DNA from: Methanolobus sp.
GTDB lineage: Archaea > Halobacteriota > Methanosarcinia > Methanosarcinales > Methanosarcinaceae
NCBI GenBank assembly: GCA_030154025.1
Contig: JASKKT010000010.1
Span: 1-56,084, forward strand
DNA length: 56,084 nt
Direction: 5' to 3'
Positions 42,787 through 52,092 of this stretch are shown in pieces. How positions within the stretch are numbered: the stretch's first letter is position 1; the number at the start of each line of letters is the position of its first letter. Position numbers and translations under genes: made by a program. The notes under the pieces were generated by a model that was not told the origin of the DNA, searched no databases, and saw nothing but the letters and a program-made list of their open reading frames with translations.

Positions 42787-45195
42787 TCAGATCATGTCGC
42801 TTGAACTGTAGCGCATCCTGTCGGCCAGCTCCTGCCTCTTGGCAGCATTCCAGCCATGCACTGCCTGCACGTATCCTGTCACCCTTGAGAGCTGTTCCAC
42901 ATCAGTGGAGCCGCAGTTCTCGCAGCATTCCTTCAGGCCGGACATGATATGGAAATCGTTGAGGCATACGGTCATATCCTTAGTAAAGGCGAAGTAACCT
43001 ATCTGTGTATTCTTTGCGATCTTCATCGCGAACTCCTTCAGACCCTTTGCATCAGGAGAGCCTTCACCCATCCATATATGACAGATATTGCCTCCGTCAA
43101 CTATTGGGAAGAACACATGCTCTATATTTATCCTGTCTATCAGGGATATGTTGGCACCCGGAGGAACATGGGTACCATTGGTATAGTAGACAGGCAGGTC
43201 ATGGGTCCTCTTGATATTTGCCAGGGCTGCTTCCTTGTCACCCTTGACTACCTGCAGGACTGCATCCTTATACTCCTCGTGCAGCATGTCCGACACTGCA
43301 AACCTCTGGCATGTGGTTTCCGCAGGGGTACGGGCGAGTGCTATCTCCATGCCATACTTCTGGCTTAGCTCCTTGCCGTACATCTCCATCTCGGTCATTG
43401 CCCTGATGGCAAACTTGAAGGCCTCCTTAGACTCGTGTATCTGGGAGCCTACATGATACTGCACCATCTCATTGATACCGATCACGCCTATGGTGTAGAC
43501 CAGTGCATCGATGTCAACAGCGATTGCGCCTTTCTCGCCTGTTACAGGGTCCTTTGGTCTCTGGGTCGCGAAGGGCATCCTGTTGTTCTCAATGATGCTT
43601 TCCATCCAGCTGCGCTTTGTCTTGAACAGCTTGATGCTCTGGTCCATAAGGCTCTTCAGGTCGGCGAACAGTGCCTCATCATCTCCTTTGGCCCTGTAGG
43701 CAGCCCTGGGGCAGTTAAGGGATACGACCTGCCAGGAACCCATTGAGAAGTGCTTCCCGTCCTTGAACATGAGCTTGTCCTCAAAGCTGGCATCAGCGTC
43801 AGCATTTGCCGAGAACTGGTAAGCACAGCACTGGTAGCATGATATTCCCTCGCCGGCACCCCTGTATTCAGGCAGCTGGTTGTCGAAGTAAGGCGTACCG
43901 AACTTGGCGGCCAGCTCGAAAGTCATATCGTAAAGCTGCTCGTAGGTCGGAAGCTCGGGGTGGGCCCTGTTGAAGAAACCGTCCTCTTCCATGAAATCAG
44001 GTTCGATGGATATCTCGGGTTTTGGGAAATTGAAGGGCTTGCCCCAGTTGTCACCCTCGATCATGACATCCATGAGTGCCTTGAACGCCAGGCGCACTTC
44101 GCGCTCGAACTCGCCGTATGTGCGCTTCTCAGTGCCCTGGGTGCCATCGTGCACCCTGCCCTTGTAGACCGCAGGCTTATCCTTCCAGAGCTTTGGTACT
44201 CCCGGGGAGAGCTGCACAGAGGAAAAGACGACCTGCCCTCCGCGGGCGACCATCATCTGGGTCATCTCGTACACGAACATCTGCATGAGCTGCTTGATCT
44301 CAAGGTAGCTCTTGCCTTCGAAGTACGGAGCAATGAAAGTGAGGAAATTGTAGAATCCCTGGCCGCCTGCAAAGTTGGTCTGGGCGCTTCCCAGGGCCTT
44401 CACTGCATGCAGCATGGCTACTTCCGCTTTCATGGCCGGGCCAGCGACACTTGCCTTGGCACCGGAGCCGTCAGGCATGAGCCCGTAGTAGAAGAAATAC
44501 CTGAGATCCCAGTCCTGACAGAACGCACGGGTACCGAGGTACTCGAGGTCGTGGATATGGATGTCACCGTTAAGATGCAGGTCCGCCGTCTTTGGCGGGA
44601 GGAGGAGAAGGTACTGTTCCTTGGAGATCTTGTCTGCCTTTTTCTTGTGGGAGGTCTCGGCATTCTCCTGCAGGTTGGCGTTGTCCTTTGCCTCGAAACC
44701 GCTGCCAAGGTCTATTTCGCAGGCATCGTACACAGGGGTACCTACCCTGGTGGAGATGTTCCTCCATTCGGTGTGCCCTCTCTCAAGGAGCACTATATTG
44801 ACAACTTCTCTGATAAGGGGGCCTGAAAGGAACTTGAGCTCAAGGCTCCTGATACGGCGCTCCACCTCTTTTGCAATGTCCTGGGCTTCTTCCTTCTGCA
44901 TGCCAGGCATCCCGTGGAAGCGTTCAGAGAGCTTTGTCTCTTTTATCAACTGGTTAATTATGATATTGCGGTCCCACTCGACCATGTGCCCTGCTGTGGT
45001 GCGGACCCTGGGCATGATGGATATGGTGTGACCATCAAGCGTTTTCTGAATAGCAAGTGGCTTGCTTGTCTGTGTCATGTTTATCGGCGTCCCTTTCTTT
45101 TCCCCGGACTGAACCTGAGCATCACAGGCCAGATCGGCCTGTTCGTGATCATCTTCCCTGGCATCAGCCTTAGTTACAGTAGTGCATCCTTCCAT
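42787..45195 (-). CDS. nrdD: Anaerobic (class III) ribonucleoside-triphosphate reductase
   Basis: An 802-residue glycyl-radical enzyme that makes deoxynucleotides without oxygen. After a variable N-terminus (about 1-60), an ATP-cone-like region (about 60-150) controls specificity; the catalytic barrel contains 'DLHLNGDIHIHDLEYL' and 'CYQCCAYQF'. The C-terminus has a zinc site with 'CCENCGS' and the radical loop 'RVTGYVQ', in which Gly is the likely radical site. GAGGTG lies just before the ATG. It is in an operon with nrdH (25 bp upstream) and nrdG. Confidence 0.93.
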   Translation of the reverse strand: MEGCTTVTKADAREDDHEQADLACDAQVQSGEKKGTPINMTQTSKPLAIQKTLDGHTISIMPRVRTTAGHMVEWDRNIIINQLIKETKLSERFHGMPGMQKEEAQDIAKEVERRIRSLELKFLSGPLIREVVNIVLLERGHTEWRNISTRVGTPVYDACEIDLGSGFEAKDNANLQENAETSHKKKADKISKEQYLLLLPPKTADLHLNGDIHIHDLEYLGTRAFCQDWDLRYFFYYGLMPDGSGAKASVAGPAMKAEVAMLHAVKALGSAQTNFAGGQGFYNFLTFIAPYFEGKSYLEIKQLMQMFVYEMTQMMVARGGQVVFSSVQLSPGVPKLWKDKPAVYKGRVHDGTQGTEKRTYGEFEREVRLAFKALMDVMIEGDNWGKPFNFPKPEISIEPDFMEEDGFFNRAHPELPTYEQLYDMTFELAAKFGTPYFDNQLPEYRGAGEGISCYQCCAYQFSANADADASFEDKLMFKDGKHFSMGSWQVVSLNCPRAAYRAKGDDEALFADLKSLMDQSIKLFKTKRSWMESIIENNRMPFATQRPKDPVTGEKGAIAVDIDALVYTIGVIGINEMVQYHVGSQIHESKEAFKFAIRAMTEMEMYGKELSQKYGMEIALARTPAETTCQRFAVSDMLHEEYKDAVLQVVKGDKEAALANIKRTHDLPVYYTNGTHVPPGANISLIDRINIEHVFFPIVDGGNICHIWMGEGSPDAKGLKEFAMKIAKNTQIGYFAFTKDMTVCLNDFHIMSGLKECCENCGSTDVEQLSRVTGYVQAVHGWNAAKRQELADRMRYSSSDMI

Positions 45196-45220
45196 CTTCC
45201 CACCTCAGTACCCATAACCT

Positions 45221-45472
45221 TCAGAGCAGGCTGCTCAGAGCTTCCAGGTTCACATCAGGACCCTTGAAGAGGTCTTTATGGGTTAAAAATTCATCGTTGA
45301 TCTGGAGTACCGGTGCAGTCATTGTGAATACACCATTGAACTTCAGTTCAGTGAGTGCTTCGGGGGTTGACATGTCTGCAGTCCTGAAAGGAATACCTTT
45401 CGATTGCAGTACCTTTTTCAACTGTTCACATTTTGGGCATGTTTTCGTTGTATAGATAGTTACATCAGCCAT
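45221..45472 (-). CDS. nrdH: Glutaredoxin-like protein, NrdH type
   Basis: An 83-residue thioredoxin-fold protein with the redox motif 'CPKC' (about 12-15) in 'YTTKTCPKCEQLKKVL' and the cis-Pro region 'MTAPVLQIND'. It probably supplies electrons to the NrdD encoded 25 bp downstream, or keeps its active-site cysteines reduced. It is the first gene of the nrdH-nrdD-nrdG operon, with a TATA-like stretch near 45500-45515 on the minus strand. Confidence 0.85.
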   Translation of the reverse strand: MADVTIYTTKTCPKCEQLKKVLQSKGIPFRTADMSTPEALTELKFNGVFTMTAPVLQINDEFLTHKDLFKGPDVNLEALSSLL

Positions 45473-45739
45473 TCTCTCGCGTCCCTTCGAGCATATAATC
45501 GAATTATTATATTAATCTGCAGTGGAGAGGAACTACAATGCCATCTGAAAAAAATGACATTCAGCTGGCATCGTATTTTGACTTGTCCTTTTCACCGTGA
45601 GGTAAATTATAAAATGACTTCCAGCTTAATAATGCTTTTTCAGACTCTCTCTGGTAACAAAAATGACGGTTATAATGCTTGAATAGATAATATATAGCCG
45701 ACAATATATATCAGTATTGGTAATAATAATTAATCCGAG
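45473..45739. other. AT-rich divergent region between nrdH and radB
   Basis: It holds the leftward nrdH promoter and, at about 45699-45709, a TATA-like AATATATATC for the radB transcript. Two tiny ATG frames of 20-22 codons (45538-45600 with AGAGG upstream; from 45614) are visible, but nothing supports them beyond that. No tRNA or other RNA was recognised. Confidence 0.4.
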
Positions 45740-45823
45740 ATGAATACATACCTGGATACAAACACTTTGCCAAAAGATGTATATCAGGAGTTCTATTATA
45801 GGTATCTCAGGCAAGAGGTGTAA
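45740..45823 (+). CDS. 27-codon leader ORF in frame with radB
   Basis: ATG at 45740 opens a 27-residue frame ('MNTYLDTNTLPKDV', then Tyr/Arg-rich) ending in TAA at 45821-45823. It is in the same frame as radB and stops 3 nt before the proposed radB start. Its last two codons (GAG GTG) are the radB ribosome binding site. A TATA-like element about 30-40 nt upstream would make this the first frame on the mRNA. It may be a regulatory leader peptide or the remnant of a longer N-terminus. Confidence 0.45.
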   Translation: MNTYLDTNTLPKDVYQEFYYRYLRQEV

Positions 45824-45826
45824 AAG

Positions 45827-46495
45827 ATAACCAGACATCTATCAACCGGAAGCCAGTCCATCGATGAGCTCCTGGAAGGAGGCTTTGAGACCGGCATTGT
45901 CACCCAGGTATTCGGAGAGGCCGGCTGTGGCAAGACAAATCTGTGCATGCAGCTTGCTGTTGAATGCGTGAAGAGCGGCAAGAAAGTAATATATATAGAT
46001 ACCGAAGCCATCTCACCCCAGAGGTTCAGGCAGATCGCCGGAGAGAATGCAAAGGAGATAGCCCGGGAGATAATAATCTTTGAACCCACCAGTTTTGAGG
46101 AGCAGTATGCTGCAGTAAAGGAAATAGAGAAGCTAATCTCGGACAGGATAGGACTTATCATTGTGGACTCTGCCACGGCATTCTACCGTTTCGAGCTTGA
46201 CCAGGATGAATCGAGCATCAGGTCAAGGAGGGAACTCTCGAACCAGATAGGCTTCCTGCACGGCATAGCCCGCAAGTATAAACTTGCCGTCGTGATAACC
46301 AACCAGGTCTATAGCGATGTTGCCACAGGTAACCTGAAGCCCATAGGAGGCAGCGGGATAGAGCACATATCCAAGACCATCATCCAGCTGGAAAAGACGG
46401 GCGAGGGAACAAGGCGGGCCAAGCTGTGGAAGCACCGCTCGCTCCCAGAAGGCAGGTCACGTGATTTCAGGATAACGAATGAAGGCCTCAGGTGA
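45827..46495 (+). CDS. radB: DNA repair and recombination protein RadB, with an unusual start codon
   Basis: A RecA/Rad51-family paralogue of about 222 residues, the usual RadB length. It begins close to 'LSTGSQSIDELLEGGFE', which in other RadB proteins lies at the very N-terminus, then Walker A 'GEAGCGKTN' and Walker B 'LIIVDSAT'. No ATG, GTG or TTG is in frame between the upstream TAA (45821-45823) and the Walker A region. The best start is ATA at 45827, 6 nt after GAGGTG; the next in-frame ATG (45947) is after the Walker A motif and would destroy function. RadB modulates RadA-mediated strand exchange. Confidence 0.8.
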   Translation: MTRHLSTGSQSIDELLEGGFETGIVTQVFGEAGCGKTNLCMQLAVECVKSGKKVIYIDTEAISPQRFRQIAGENAKEIAREIIIFEPTSFEEQYAAVKEIEKLISDRIGLIIVDSATAFYRFELDQDESSIRSRRELSNQIGFLHGIARKYKLAVVITNQVYSDVATGNLKPIGGSGIEHISKTIIQLEKTGEGTRRAKLWKHRSLPEGRSRDFRITNEGLR

Positions 46496-46503
46496 ATCTC
46501 ATA

Positions 46504-47256
46504 TTATTTTCGCGCTATTGTTATGAAACCGGTATGCCCCACCCTTGCTGTTGCCGGGCGTGTGCCCCTCTCAGAGAATGATATCTCGCGTTCCGAGAAC
46601 TCCATGGTCCTTACGTCATAGAAATCTGCGGCATCTATTGCCTCACGGATATCCTTTGTCTGTTCGAAGAATGGAGAATATGTCACAAGGAACCCACCGG
46701 GATTCAATACTTTCCTGACATGGGGAATCACGTTCTTTGAATCCTGGGTGTCCAGGGTGACCAGGTCGAAGCGCTCATCAAGAGTCACTATCTCGTCGAC
46801 AACGTTCCCGCAGCGGACCTCTACATTATCGAGTCCTGCACTGAGGATGTTCTGCCGGGCCAGTTGCGCGAAATCCTCACGGACCTCATAGCTGAGCACT
46901 CTTTTTGCAATAGACCCAAGGTACATGGCAAGCACGCCTGAACCCGTGCCCGCATCCAGCACAGTGTCATGCTTATTGAGGCCTGTATATGCTATTATGG
47001 GGCCTATGTCCTTGGGCATCATGGGCGCTCCCGAGCGCTTTGCATGGTTGAAGAAATCTGACATGCGCGGGCGTTGTATTGTGAACTCCTGGCCCATGTG
47101 CGAGACCACGGTATCACCGGCCCCTTTATCCAGGAGCACGGACAGGTCGATTATCCCGAAATCCGTATGGAACCCGTCTTCAGATACATTCACAATGAAC
47201 TCCCGGACCTTCCCCCGGTGGGAGGTTTTCAGCATAACCAGTTCGCCTGATAACAT
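46504..47256 (-). CDS. trmI: tRNA (adenine-N1)-methyltransferase, TrmI type
   Basis: A 250-residue SAM-dependent methyltransferase. The SAM site is 'VLDAGTGSGVLAMYLG' (about 99-114), with 'YEVREDFAQLARQNI' and 'FDLVTLDTQDS' as later motifs. The N-terminal 'QRPRMSDFFNHAKRSGAPMMPKDIG' style segment is typical of TrmI, which makes m1A at positions 57/58 of archaeal tRNA. GGAG lies 7 nt before the ATG. It follows the HD gene by 14 bp on the same strand. Confidence 0.9.
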   Translation of the reverse strand: MLSGELVMLKTSHRGKVREFIVNVSEDGFHTDFGIIDLSVLLDKGAGDTVVSHMGQEFTIQRPRMSDFFNHAKRSGAPMMPKDIGPIIAYTGLNKHDTVLDAGTGSGVLAMYLGSIAKRVLSYEVREDFAQLARQNILSAGLDNVEVRCGNVVDEIVTLDERFDLVTLDTQDSKNVIPHVRKVLNPGGFLVTYSPFFEQTKDIREAIDAADFYDVRTMEFSEREISFSERGTRPATARVGHTGFITIARK

Positions 47257-47270
47257 TTTTAAACTCCTGC

Positions 47271-49097
47271 TCAGCGTTTTTTAGTAACGTACCTGTTAGC
47301 CGGGATAGTGACAATGTCCCGCGGGATAGAGTGCTTGTTCATTGCAAGGTAATCCCTTATCTCCTCGAATTCCGGCCTGTAGGCATCCGCAAGCATCCTT
47401 GCGTACTCGACACCATCCCATGTCAGCACATATTCATAACTCTGCCGGAACCTGCCGCCTTTCTCATAGTACCTCAGGTCCTCATCCACTATGCCCATGG
47501 CAACAAGTATCTGTATGTCCTCAAAGAGCCTGTCGCTGTAAGGGAAGCCGTACTTCTCATGGAAGGAATAGTCAAAGAGGTTCCTCATTCTTGAAGACCC
47601 GCGCAGTTGCCTGATGGTACGATAAAGCCAGGTGATATGCCTCAGCCTGGGAATAGATAAAAAGCCATCCCCCTCATTCTCAAAAAGACTGTGCACGCCA
47701 TAAAAGAGCAGCATCACACCCTCTATCGGAAGATATTGCTCCGTGCGTATGAAGTGAAGGAGCTTTGGGGAAAGCTCGTCGACCGCCTCCCGCAGCCTCA
47801 GGGAGACTGCCTCGTTGTCCATCTCCGTGACAACAGATGGATGGGCAAATGCCGTGAGGGAAAGCTGCCTTGATATCGCACGCACAAGGCCGTTGGCAAG
47901 AGCCGACTCGTCATAGAAGAAGGCATCCTCTTCCCCCAGGGAAATACGCATGCTCTTGGGAATGCCGGAGGCGACGCTCAGGTCCACAAGTACGTCCCCG
48001 AGCTTCCGGGAAAGCAGGCTCTCCAGTCTCTTCGTAGCCACCCCATGCCGTGCAATAGTTGCCAGTGCCATCCTGACGGAGGGCGGAATGGTCTTCTGGC
48101 TGAGCCTTGCGACAGGATCATAGATGTTGCCGTCGCGGATATCAGCAAGCAGTTGGAGGGACCTTTCTGATGCATGCGACCTTATGAAGTCCAGAAGGTC
48201 AGTGTCATTATAGGTCTTGAAAAAGAGCACGACCTCCTCCCTGGCTTTTTCCAGACCTGCTTTTTTCTCATAGCTCCCGAGGGCGTCCTCAAGCGCATAC
48301 AGGAGCATGACCCGGGATGCCTGGGTCTTTGGATTATGGATAATAGCAGTGTAGTGGTGGGCCCTGGATATCAGCAGGGACTCTGCCGCCGTGAGGGCCA
48401 TGTCCTCGCCATAACCCGAGCCGTCAGAACTGCCCAGAACGATGTTCCCGTTCCTTATGACGAGACTGCGCACTATCTGGTCCACGTCGATCATCCCGAA
48501 GGAAACGCCTGTATGGTAGGAGTCGCGCAGCATGAAGTCTATACGGTCGGCATCCACATCGTCCGCTATAACCTGTGCAAGATATGGCTTCTTCAGGGTG
48601 GTATCACCTGTGGCTATCTTCGCTATCTCCCCGAAGAACTCATGCGGGTCTGAACCGAATTCCTTTTCCACATATCTTGCAATGAAAGTGTCTTCCGGCA
48701 GGCTGCGGGAGATGATATCCCTCGTGAATGCCTCGTGCTTGACAAGCCTGTTGCCATTGATGGAAGGCTGCAGGGAGGGATTCCTTTTCAAGACACCTTC
48801 CACTGCATGAGAAAAGGCTGAGTGGCCTACGTCATGCAGGAGTCCTGCCGCCCTGACCATGCGGATCTCATCGGGCTCCAGGCCCAGGGAGGTACCGATG
48901 ACAGAAGCCATATGCATAGTGCCGATACTGTGCTCGAAACGGGTGTGATTGGCACCCGGATAGACAGTGTCCACAAGCCCCAGCTGCTGTATGTTCCTTA
49001 GCCTCTGCACATGTTTTGTATTGACAAGCATCTGCTCGAACTCGTCAAGGATAATGGTCTTGTGTACAGGGTCGTGGATAAGCAAGGGTTTCTGCAT
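47271..49097 (-). CDS. HD-domain phosphohydrolase (dNTPase-like)
   Basis: A 608-residue protein. The HD metal site is visible as 'RFEHSIGTMHMA' (first His), 'LLHDVGHSAFSHAVEG' (HD pair) and 'VIADDVDADRIDFMLRDSYHTG' type sequence with the last Asp. It resembles COG1078 proteins related to dNTP triphosphohydrolases and SAMHD1. The C-terminal 300 residues are helical and unassigned. The ATG at 49097 is preferred to a TTG at 49106; a TATA box at 49120-49130 lies about 25-30 nt upstream, implying leaderless translation. Confidence 0.85.
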   Translation of the reverse strand: MQKPLLIHDPVHKTIILDEFEQMLVNTKHVQRLRNIQQLGLVDTVYPGANHTRFEHSIGTMHMASVIGTSLGLEPDEIRMVRAAGLLHDVGHSAFSHAVEGVLKRNPSLQPSINGNRLVKHEAFTRDIISRSLPEDTFIARYVEKEFGSDPHEFFGEIAKIATGDTTLKKPYLAQVIADDVDADRIDFMLRDSYHTGVSFGMIDVDQIVRSLVIRNGNIVLGSSDGSGYGEDMALTAAESLLISRAHHYTAIIHNPKTQASRVMLLYALEDALGSYEKKAGLEKAREEVVLFFKTYNDTDLLDFIRSHASERSLQLLADIRDGNIYDPVARLSQKTIPPSVRMALATIARHGVATKRLESLLSRKLGDVLVDLSVASGIPKSMRISLGEEDAFFYDESALANGLVRAISRQLSLTAFAHPSVVTEMDNEAVSLRLREAVDELSPKLLHFIRTEQYLPIEGVMLLFYGVHSLFENEGDGFLSIPRLRHITWLYRTIRQLRGSSRMRNLFDYSFHEKYGFPYSDRLFEDIQILVAMGIVDEDLRYYEKGGRFRQSYEYVLTWDGVEYARMLADAYRPEFEEIRDYLAMNKHSIPRDIVTIPANRYVTKKR

Positions 49098-49119
49098 ATC
49101 AGACAATATTGAATGTTGG

Positions 49120-49130
49120 AATATATAAAC
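49120..49130. promoter_or_regulatory. Shared TATA box between divergent HD and HdeD-like genes
   Basis: AATATATAAAC is well placed for leftward leaderless transcription of the HD gene and for rightward transcription starting near 49155. The second placement argues against a TTG start at 49109 for the rightward gene. Confidence 0.5.
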
Positions 49131-49183
49131 ATAGGAAAAGGGCTTTTAATGACAATTGGTATTGGGAGTACAAGCTGCCACTG

Positions 49184-49549
49184 GTGGGAGAGAGCCATGA
49201 CCAGGCCCTGCTTTTGGGAGGCATAAGCTCCCTTATTTTCGGGGTACTTGCGGGCATCCTGGTGCTGCAGCATCCATTACAGAGTGCCCTGATACTGCCC
49301 GGGACCCTTATGTTCGTACTTGGTATTATGGGAATAGCCATAGGCATCACATCACTGCTGGCCGGGGTCAGCGGCGAAGGATGGGGGATTGGGGCTTTCG
49401 GCATTATCAGTATTATCATAGGCGCGGCCCTGGCCACGAATATAATTGCAGGTGTCTGGATGCTGTTGTGGGTCATAGCCGGCCTGCTTATCGTGGAAGG
49501 CATAATTGCAATATATATGGTCTTAAGTAAAAGGTCCACAGGTCATTAA
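49184..49549 (+). CDS. HdeD/DUF308-like small membrane protein
   Basis: A 121-residue membrane protein with about four helices, two repeats of 'GGISSLIFGVLAGILVL' / 'GAFGIISIIIGAALAT' type, as in DUF308/HdeD proteins. Starts are poor: the frame opens at TTG 49109, upstream of the likely transcription start, so the GTG at 49184 is preferred. Function is unknown; bacterial HdeD is linked to acid stress. The next gene starts 3 bp after its stop. Confidence 0.65.
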   Translation: MGESHDQALLLGGISSLIFGVLAGILVLQHPLQSALILPGTLMFVLGIMGIAIGITSLLAGVSGEGWGIGAFGIISIIIGAALATNIIAGVWMLLWVIAGLLIVEGIIAIYMVLSKRSTGH

Positions 49550-49551
49550 TC

Positions 49552-50586
49552 ATGAGAGATATAAGCACAGGCACATTCACAATGCCGGTAAGGCTCCTGT
49601 TCATCGTTACAGCTGCAGTGATCCTGACAATAGGAATCAGCCAACTTGCATCAATTCTGATACCAATACTGTTCTCACTGTTCGCAACACTCATACTTGC
49701 CCCTTTGATACACAAACTCCAGAAAAAGGGGATACATCCAGTGGTCAGTGTCGCGCTGGTGATCCTCCTTTTCCTGCTCATAGTCATGGCTATCGGCCTG
49801 CTTGTCGCCAGCGCGATACTGCAGTTCAATCAGCTTATCCCTACCTACCAGAGCCGGCTGATAGAGACCCTCAACAGCCTCAGCATATACCTGCCCTCTG
49901 TGGAGAATATCTCCCTTGGGACCATCGCCCTTGATATCGCACTGTTCCTGCTGGGCTCGCTGGCATCGATATTCACAGGAGCTGTGAATGCGGCCACAAC
50001 CGTGGGCCTTATAATCATCACAACAGCATTCCTGCTGATCGATGCCGTGGGAATCTCAAAGAAGGTACAGAGGGAAGTGGAGGAACACTTCGCCCTTGCA
50101 GCCAATATCAAGAACCTGGGGCAGCAGGTTGTGGATTACATGGTGATACGCACCGAAACGAACCTTATGATGGGGATTTGGACAGCGATCATCCTGCTGA
50201 TAGCAGGTATTGATTTTGCCATCCTGTGGGGCTTTCTGGCATTCGTGCTGGGCTATATACCGTACATCGGGCTCCTGCTTTCAGTCATCCCTCCCGCCAT
50301 CCTTGCGCTGCTGCAGTATGGCCCGCTGGGAGCACTGGCTATCATTGCAGCCATATTGATAATCAATGCCCTCTCGGAAAATGTGCTGTTTCCCTCACTT
50401 GCCGGCAGGGGTCTGGAACTGTCGCCATCTGTTGTGTTCCTGTCCCTGGTCTACTGGGGATACGTGCTGGGACCCGCAGGGGCACTCCTGAGCACTCCGC
50501 TTACAATGGTCGTGAGGACAATCCTGGCAAGCTTTGAGGAAACCCACTGGCTGGCAGAACTGATGGGAGAAACAAAGCTCAGGTAA
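49552..50586 (+). CDS. AI-2E family transporter
   Basis: A 344-residue membrane protein with about eight helices in the AI-2 exporter (TqsA/YdiK) pattern: paired N-terminal helices, a long amphipathic segment (about 80-115), then 'ILWGFLAFVLGYIPYIGLLLSVIPPAI' style helices and 'GRGLELSPSVVFLSL'. Some members export autoinducer-2, others exchange sodium and protons, so the substrate is undecided. It is in a likely operon with the HdeD-like gene (2-bp gap). Confidence 0.85.
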   Translation: MRDISTGTFTMPVRLLFIVTAAVILTIGISQLASILIPILFSLFATLILAPLIHKLQKKGIHPVVSVALVILLFLLIVMAIGLLVASAILQFNQLIPTYQSRLIETLNSLSIYLPSVENISLGTIALDIALFLLGSLASIFTGAVNAATTVGLIIITTAFLLIDAVGISKKVQREVEEHFALAANIKNLGQQVVDYMVIRTETNLMMGIWTAIILLIAGIDFAILWGFLAFVLGYIPYIGLLLSVIPPAILALLQYGPLGALAIIAAILIINALSENVLFPSLAGRGLELSPSVVFLSLVYWGYVLGPAGALLSTPLTMVVRTILASFEETHWLAELMGETKLR

Positions 50587-50676
50587 GATATCTGACGAGG
50601 CAGTAGCGATCAGGAGACACACAGATGCTAACCTTTACATTTTTATCCCAGATAGGTCCTTTATCCGGTAGATATC

Positions 50677-51696
50677 ATGAGGACAATAGACTGGAACGAT
50701 GCATCAGATTCTATCGTAATGATAGACCAGACCCTCCTTCCTGCTGAATACAAGCTTATCGAATGCAATACCCTTGGCTCTCTCTGCGAAGCCATCAGGT
50801 CCCTGCGTGTAAGAGGGGCGCCGGCGCTTGGTGCAGCAGGAGCTTTCGGGATAGCGCTTGCAGCAAGCCTGAGCAGTGCGGACACTATGGATGAACTGAT
50901 GAGGGACCTTAATGTGGCGGCAAGCACCATCAAAGCCACGCGCCCGACAGCTGTGAACCTTGCCTGGGGAGTTGACAGGGTGATCGACGCAACAGCGGAT
51001 GCATATGATGTGGAAGGCATCAGGGATATCGTCCTGTCCGAGGCCAGGAGAATAGCAGACGAGGACGTGGCCACAAATAAGATGATAGGCAAACATGGAG
51101 CAAAACTGCTGAAGGACGGCGATACGGTCATGACCTACTGCAATGCCGGGAGAATGGCCTGCGTGGACTGGGGAACTGCCCTTGGGGTAGTGCGCTCGGC
51201 AGTCGAGTCAGGGAAAAGGATCAACGTCATAGCATGCGAGACCCGCCCCCTGAACCAGGGAAGCCGGATAACGGCATGGGAACTTATGCAGGACAAGATA
51301 CCTGTGACCCTTATCACTGACTCCATGGCCGGTCATGTGATGAGAAAAGGAATGGTGGACAAGATAATAGTAGGAGCTGACAGGATCACAGGAGATGCAG
51401 TCTTCAACAAGATAGGGACATACACATTGTCTGTGCTTGCAAAGGAGCACGAGATACCTTTCTACATTGCAGCACCGGTCTCTACATTTGACTTTGAGGG
51501 CTGGGAAGATACAGTGACCATCGAGCTGCGGGATGAGGACGAGCTCAGGTTCTGCAGGGGGGTGCAGACCGCACCGCTGGATGTGAAGGTGTACAATCCT
51601 GCATTTGACGCGACGCCCATGGAGAATATCAGCGGCATCATTACGGAGAAGGGTGTGTTCTATCCTCCTTTCCTGCTGGATGAGGTGCTTATGTAG
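50677..51696 (+). CDS. mtnA: S-methyl-5-thioribose-1-phosphate isomerase or close aIF2B-family relative
   Basis: A 339-residue isomerase with the family marks 'RVRGAPALGAAGAFG', 'MTYCNAGRMAC' (catalytic Cys), 'CETRPLNQGSRITAWEL', and 'IVGADRITGDAVFNKIGTYTLSVLA' type sequence with the catalytic Asp. It interconverts 5-methylthioribose-1-phosphate and 5-methylthioribulose-1-phosphate in methionine salvage. Archaeal relatives act on ribose-1,5-bisphosphate, but those are shorter and lack the N-terminal domain seen here. Confidence 0.88.
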   Translation: MRTIDWNDASDSIVMIDQTLLPAEYKLIECNTLGSLCEAIRSLRVRGAPALGAAGAFGIALAASLSSADTMDELMRDLNVAASTIKATRPTAVNLAWGVDRVIDATADAYDVEGIRDIVLSEARRIADEDVATNKMIGKHGAKLLKDGDTVMTYCNAGRMACVDWGTALGVVRSAVESGKRINVIACETRPLNQGSRITAWELMQDKIPVTLITDSMAGHVMRKGMVDKIIVGADRITGDAVFNKIGTYTLSVLAKEHEIPFYIAAPVSTFDFEGWEDTVTIELRDEDELRFCRGVQTAPLDVKVYNPAFDATPMENISGIITEKGVFYPPFLLDEVLM

Positions 51697-51802
51697 GGCA
51701 CAATCTTTTAAATCATTAAGTGCATCACTAACAGCAAATAACTAATAGCAGATATAATATAATGACCGGTATATCACTTAACAAAGGCAGACGGAGATAA
51801 TA

Positions 51803-51982
51803 ATGACTAAAAAGAAATCAAGCGGCAGCGGGCTGATGTCATCGGCCGGCCTCATGCGCTATTACGAGGCTGACAAGAGAGCAATACACATCAATCCAAA
51901 AACAGTTGTTGCCACAGGCGTGGTAATAGGCCTGGCAATACTCATACTGGATGCCAGCTTTGGGATATGGCCGCTTCCCTGA
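51803..51982 (+). CDS. secG: Preprotein translocase subunit Sec61-beta (archaeal SecG)
   Basis: A 59-residue tail-anchored protein of normal archaeal Sec61-beta length. It has a basic Ser/Gly-rich start ('[19 protein letters not shown]'), the conserved '[18 protein letters not shown]' segment and one C-terminal membrane helix ('[15 protein letters not shown]'). It is the third subunit of the SecYEbeta channel. GGAG lies 7-8 nt before the ATG, and a TATA-like GATATAATATAATG lies about 45 nt upstream. The SRP19 gene is nearby on the other strand. Confidence 0.93.
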   Translation: MTKKKSSGSGLMSSAGLMRYYEADKRAIHINPKTVVATGVVIGLAILILDASFGIWPLP

Positions 51983-52092
51983 TCCCCCAGGGAACAATTC
52001 CTTTTCTTGCCACATCCGATCCTTTCAGTTGTTCGTGTTCTGAGTCTGTATTTTCATTCTTCTGCTGAAAGGAAAAAGCCTGTAAAAAAGAC

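Noticed and set aside
43960-44826. Long plus-strand frame (288 codons) opposite nrdD
   Set aside because: Antisense shadow of nrdD caused by codon bias; no start signal and no known domain.
45821-45823. Stop codon read-through (pyrrolysine-type) fusing the 27-codon leader ORF to radB
   Set aside because: The stop is TAA, while pyrrolysine uses TAG, and RadB relatives begin just after this point, so read-through is not needed.
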